Positions 63,609 to 64,000 of a stretch of DNA of 64,000 nt are shown here, one piece after another; position 1 is the stretch's first letter, and each line of letters starts with the position of its first letter. This DNA is from Actinophytocola oryzae (GTDB lineage Bacteria > Actinomycetota > Actinomycetes > Mycobacteriales > Pseudonocardiaceae). The stretch lies in the NCBI RefSeq assembly GCF_004364325.1, contig NZ_SOCP01000002.1:124001-188000 (forward strand). Direction: 5' to 3'. A program made the position numbers and the translations under genes. The notes below the pieces were generated by a model. The model saw only the letters and a list, made by a program, of their open reading frames with translations, did not search any database and was not told the DNA's origin.

Positions 63609-64000
63609 GGCAGCTCCACGCTGAGAGAGGTGCCGCCTGCGGCGGGGCTGTGGATGTTCAAGGTACCTCCGAACCCCTCGACCCGGTCGGCGAGGCCACG
63701 CAGACCGCTGCCGTCACGTGCCTCCGCGCCACCGACCCCGTCGTCGGTGACCCGGAGGCGCAGGAGACCGTCGTGCGTCTCCGCCGCGATGGTCACTCCG
63801 CTCGCGTGGGCGTGCTTCGCCGTGTTGGTGAGGGCCTCGCTGGCGACGTAGTAGGCGGCGGTCTCGATGTCGGCAGGCACGGCGGCACGCAACCGGAGGT
63901 CGACGGTGGCGGACACTGTGGACCGACGGGCCAGTTCCGCGAGCGCCGCACCGAGACCGCGTTCGACCAGCACGGCCGGCCGGATGCCCTGGCTGAGGGT
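63599..64000 (-). CDS. Sensor histidine kinase, C-terminal part, truncated by window edge
   Basis: The last 134 residues of a NarX/DesK-type kinase. The ATPase domain is visible: N-box [18 protein letters not shown]-box [11 protein letters not shown]-box [14 protein letters not shown] and the final strand SLSVELP. The N-terminal sensor and H-box lie beyond the right edge. Its stop is inside the start of the response regulator gene. The partner and the pairing are certain; the signal is unknown. Confidence 0.92.
   Translation of the reverse strand, partial: TLSQGIRPAVLVERGLGAALAELARRSTVSATVDLRLRAAVPADIETAAYYVASEALTNTAKHAHASGVTIAAETHDGLLRLRVTDDGVGGAEARDGSGLRGLADRVEGFGGTLNIHSPAAGGTSLSVELPCV

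Noticed and set aside
1..64000. CRISPR arrays, tRNA or rRNA genes, complete IS elements
   Set aside because: No regular spaced repeats, cloverleaf or rRNA signatures and no transposase gene were seen by eye.

Overview
The window is very GC-rich, with GTG and TTG starts, dense 1-4 nt start/stop overlaps and large actinobacterial families (AfsR/SARP and other STAND regulators, LuxR two-component pairs, DNRLRE/LamG and RHS surface proteins, iterative type I PKS). This fits a filamentous actinomycete, most likely Pseudonocardiales (Lentzea/Saccharothrix-like). That placement is inference; no rRNA or tRNA gene is visible.

Layout. 1-2.75 kb: end of a proline-racemase-family gene, an EamA exporter, a serine acetyltransferase and a cysteine synthase, read as one operon. 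3.1-5.9 kb: two convergent HxlR regulators around a strong hairpin, a YbdK-type ligase and a small membrane protein. 6-12.8 kb: a TIR-STAND-TPR protein, an SRPBCC protein, a P450 with a lipocalin-like partner, a secreted VanX-type dipeptidase, a 113-bp MITE-like insertion, and a pseudokinase-FW protein with a helical partner. 12.9-19.3 kb: an unusual two-module sensor kinase with its LuxR regulator, an unknown protein and a membrane NACHT ATPase. 19.7-25.0 kb: an oligopeptide-type ABC transporter operon with a fused double ATPase.

25.2-45.6 kb looks like a biosynthetic locus. Two overlapping megasynthase genes give NMO-KS-AT-ACP-KR and KS-AT-DH-PPTase proteins, PUFA/enediyne-like and with a DSIK-type carrier protein. 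Next to them are an ACP-GNAT fusion, a CHAP wall hydrolase and an Rpf-like muralytic protein, then three STAND/TPR regulators (XRE-STAND, STAND without a DNA-binding domain, SARP-STAND). A conserved 20-nt element (YGCCGGTGATYCCGCCTCGT) lies 69-80 nt upstream of the start codons of the large synthase, the CHAP gene and the Rpf gene, always in sense orientation. This suggests one shared cis-regulatory control for wall hydrolysis and the synthase, and is the most novel signal here.

45.7-50.1 kb: a membrane-anchored LuxR regulator divergent from a MacB/FtsX-type exporter across an 18-bp palindrome, then an alpha/beta hydrolase. 50.2-62.9 kb: a huge secreted LamG protein, whose frame is broken once near its 3' end, followed by a secreted RHS protein with an unrecognised 255-residue tail and a doubtful small ORF. 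The window ends in a NarL-type regulator and a truncated sensor kinase.
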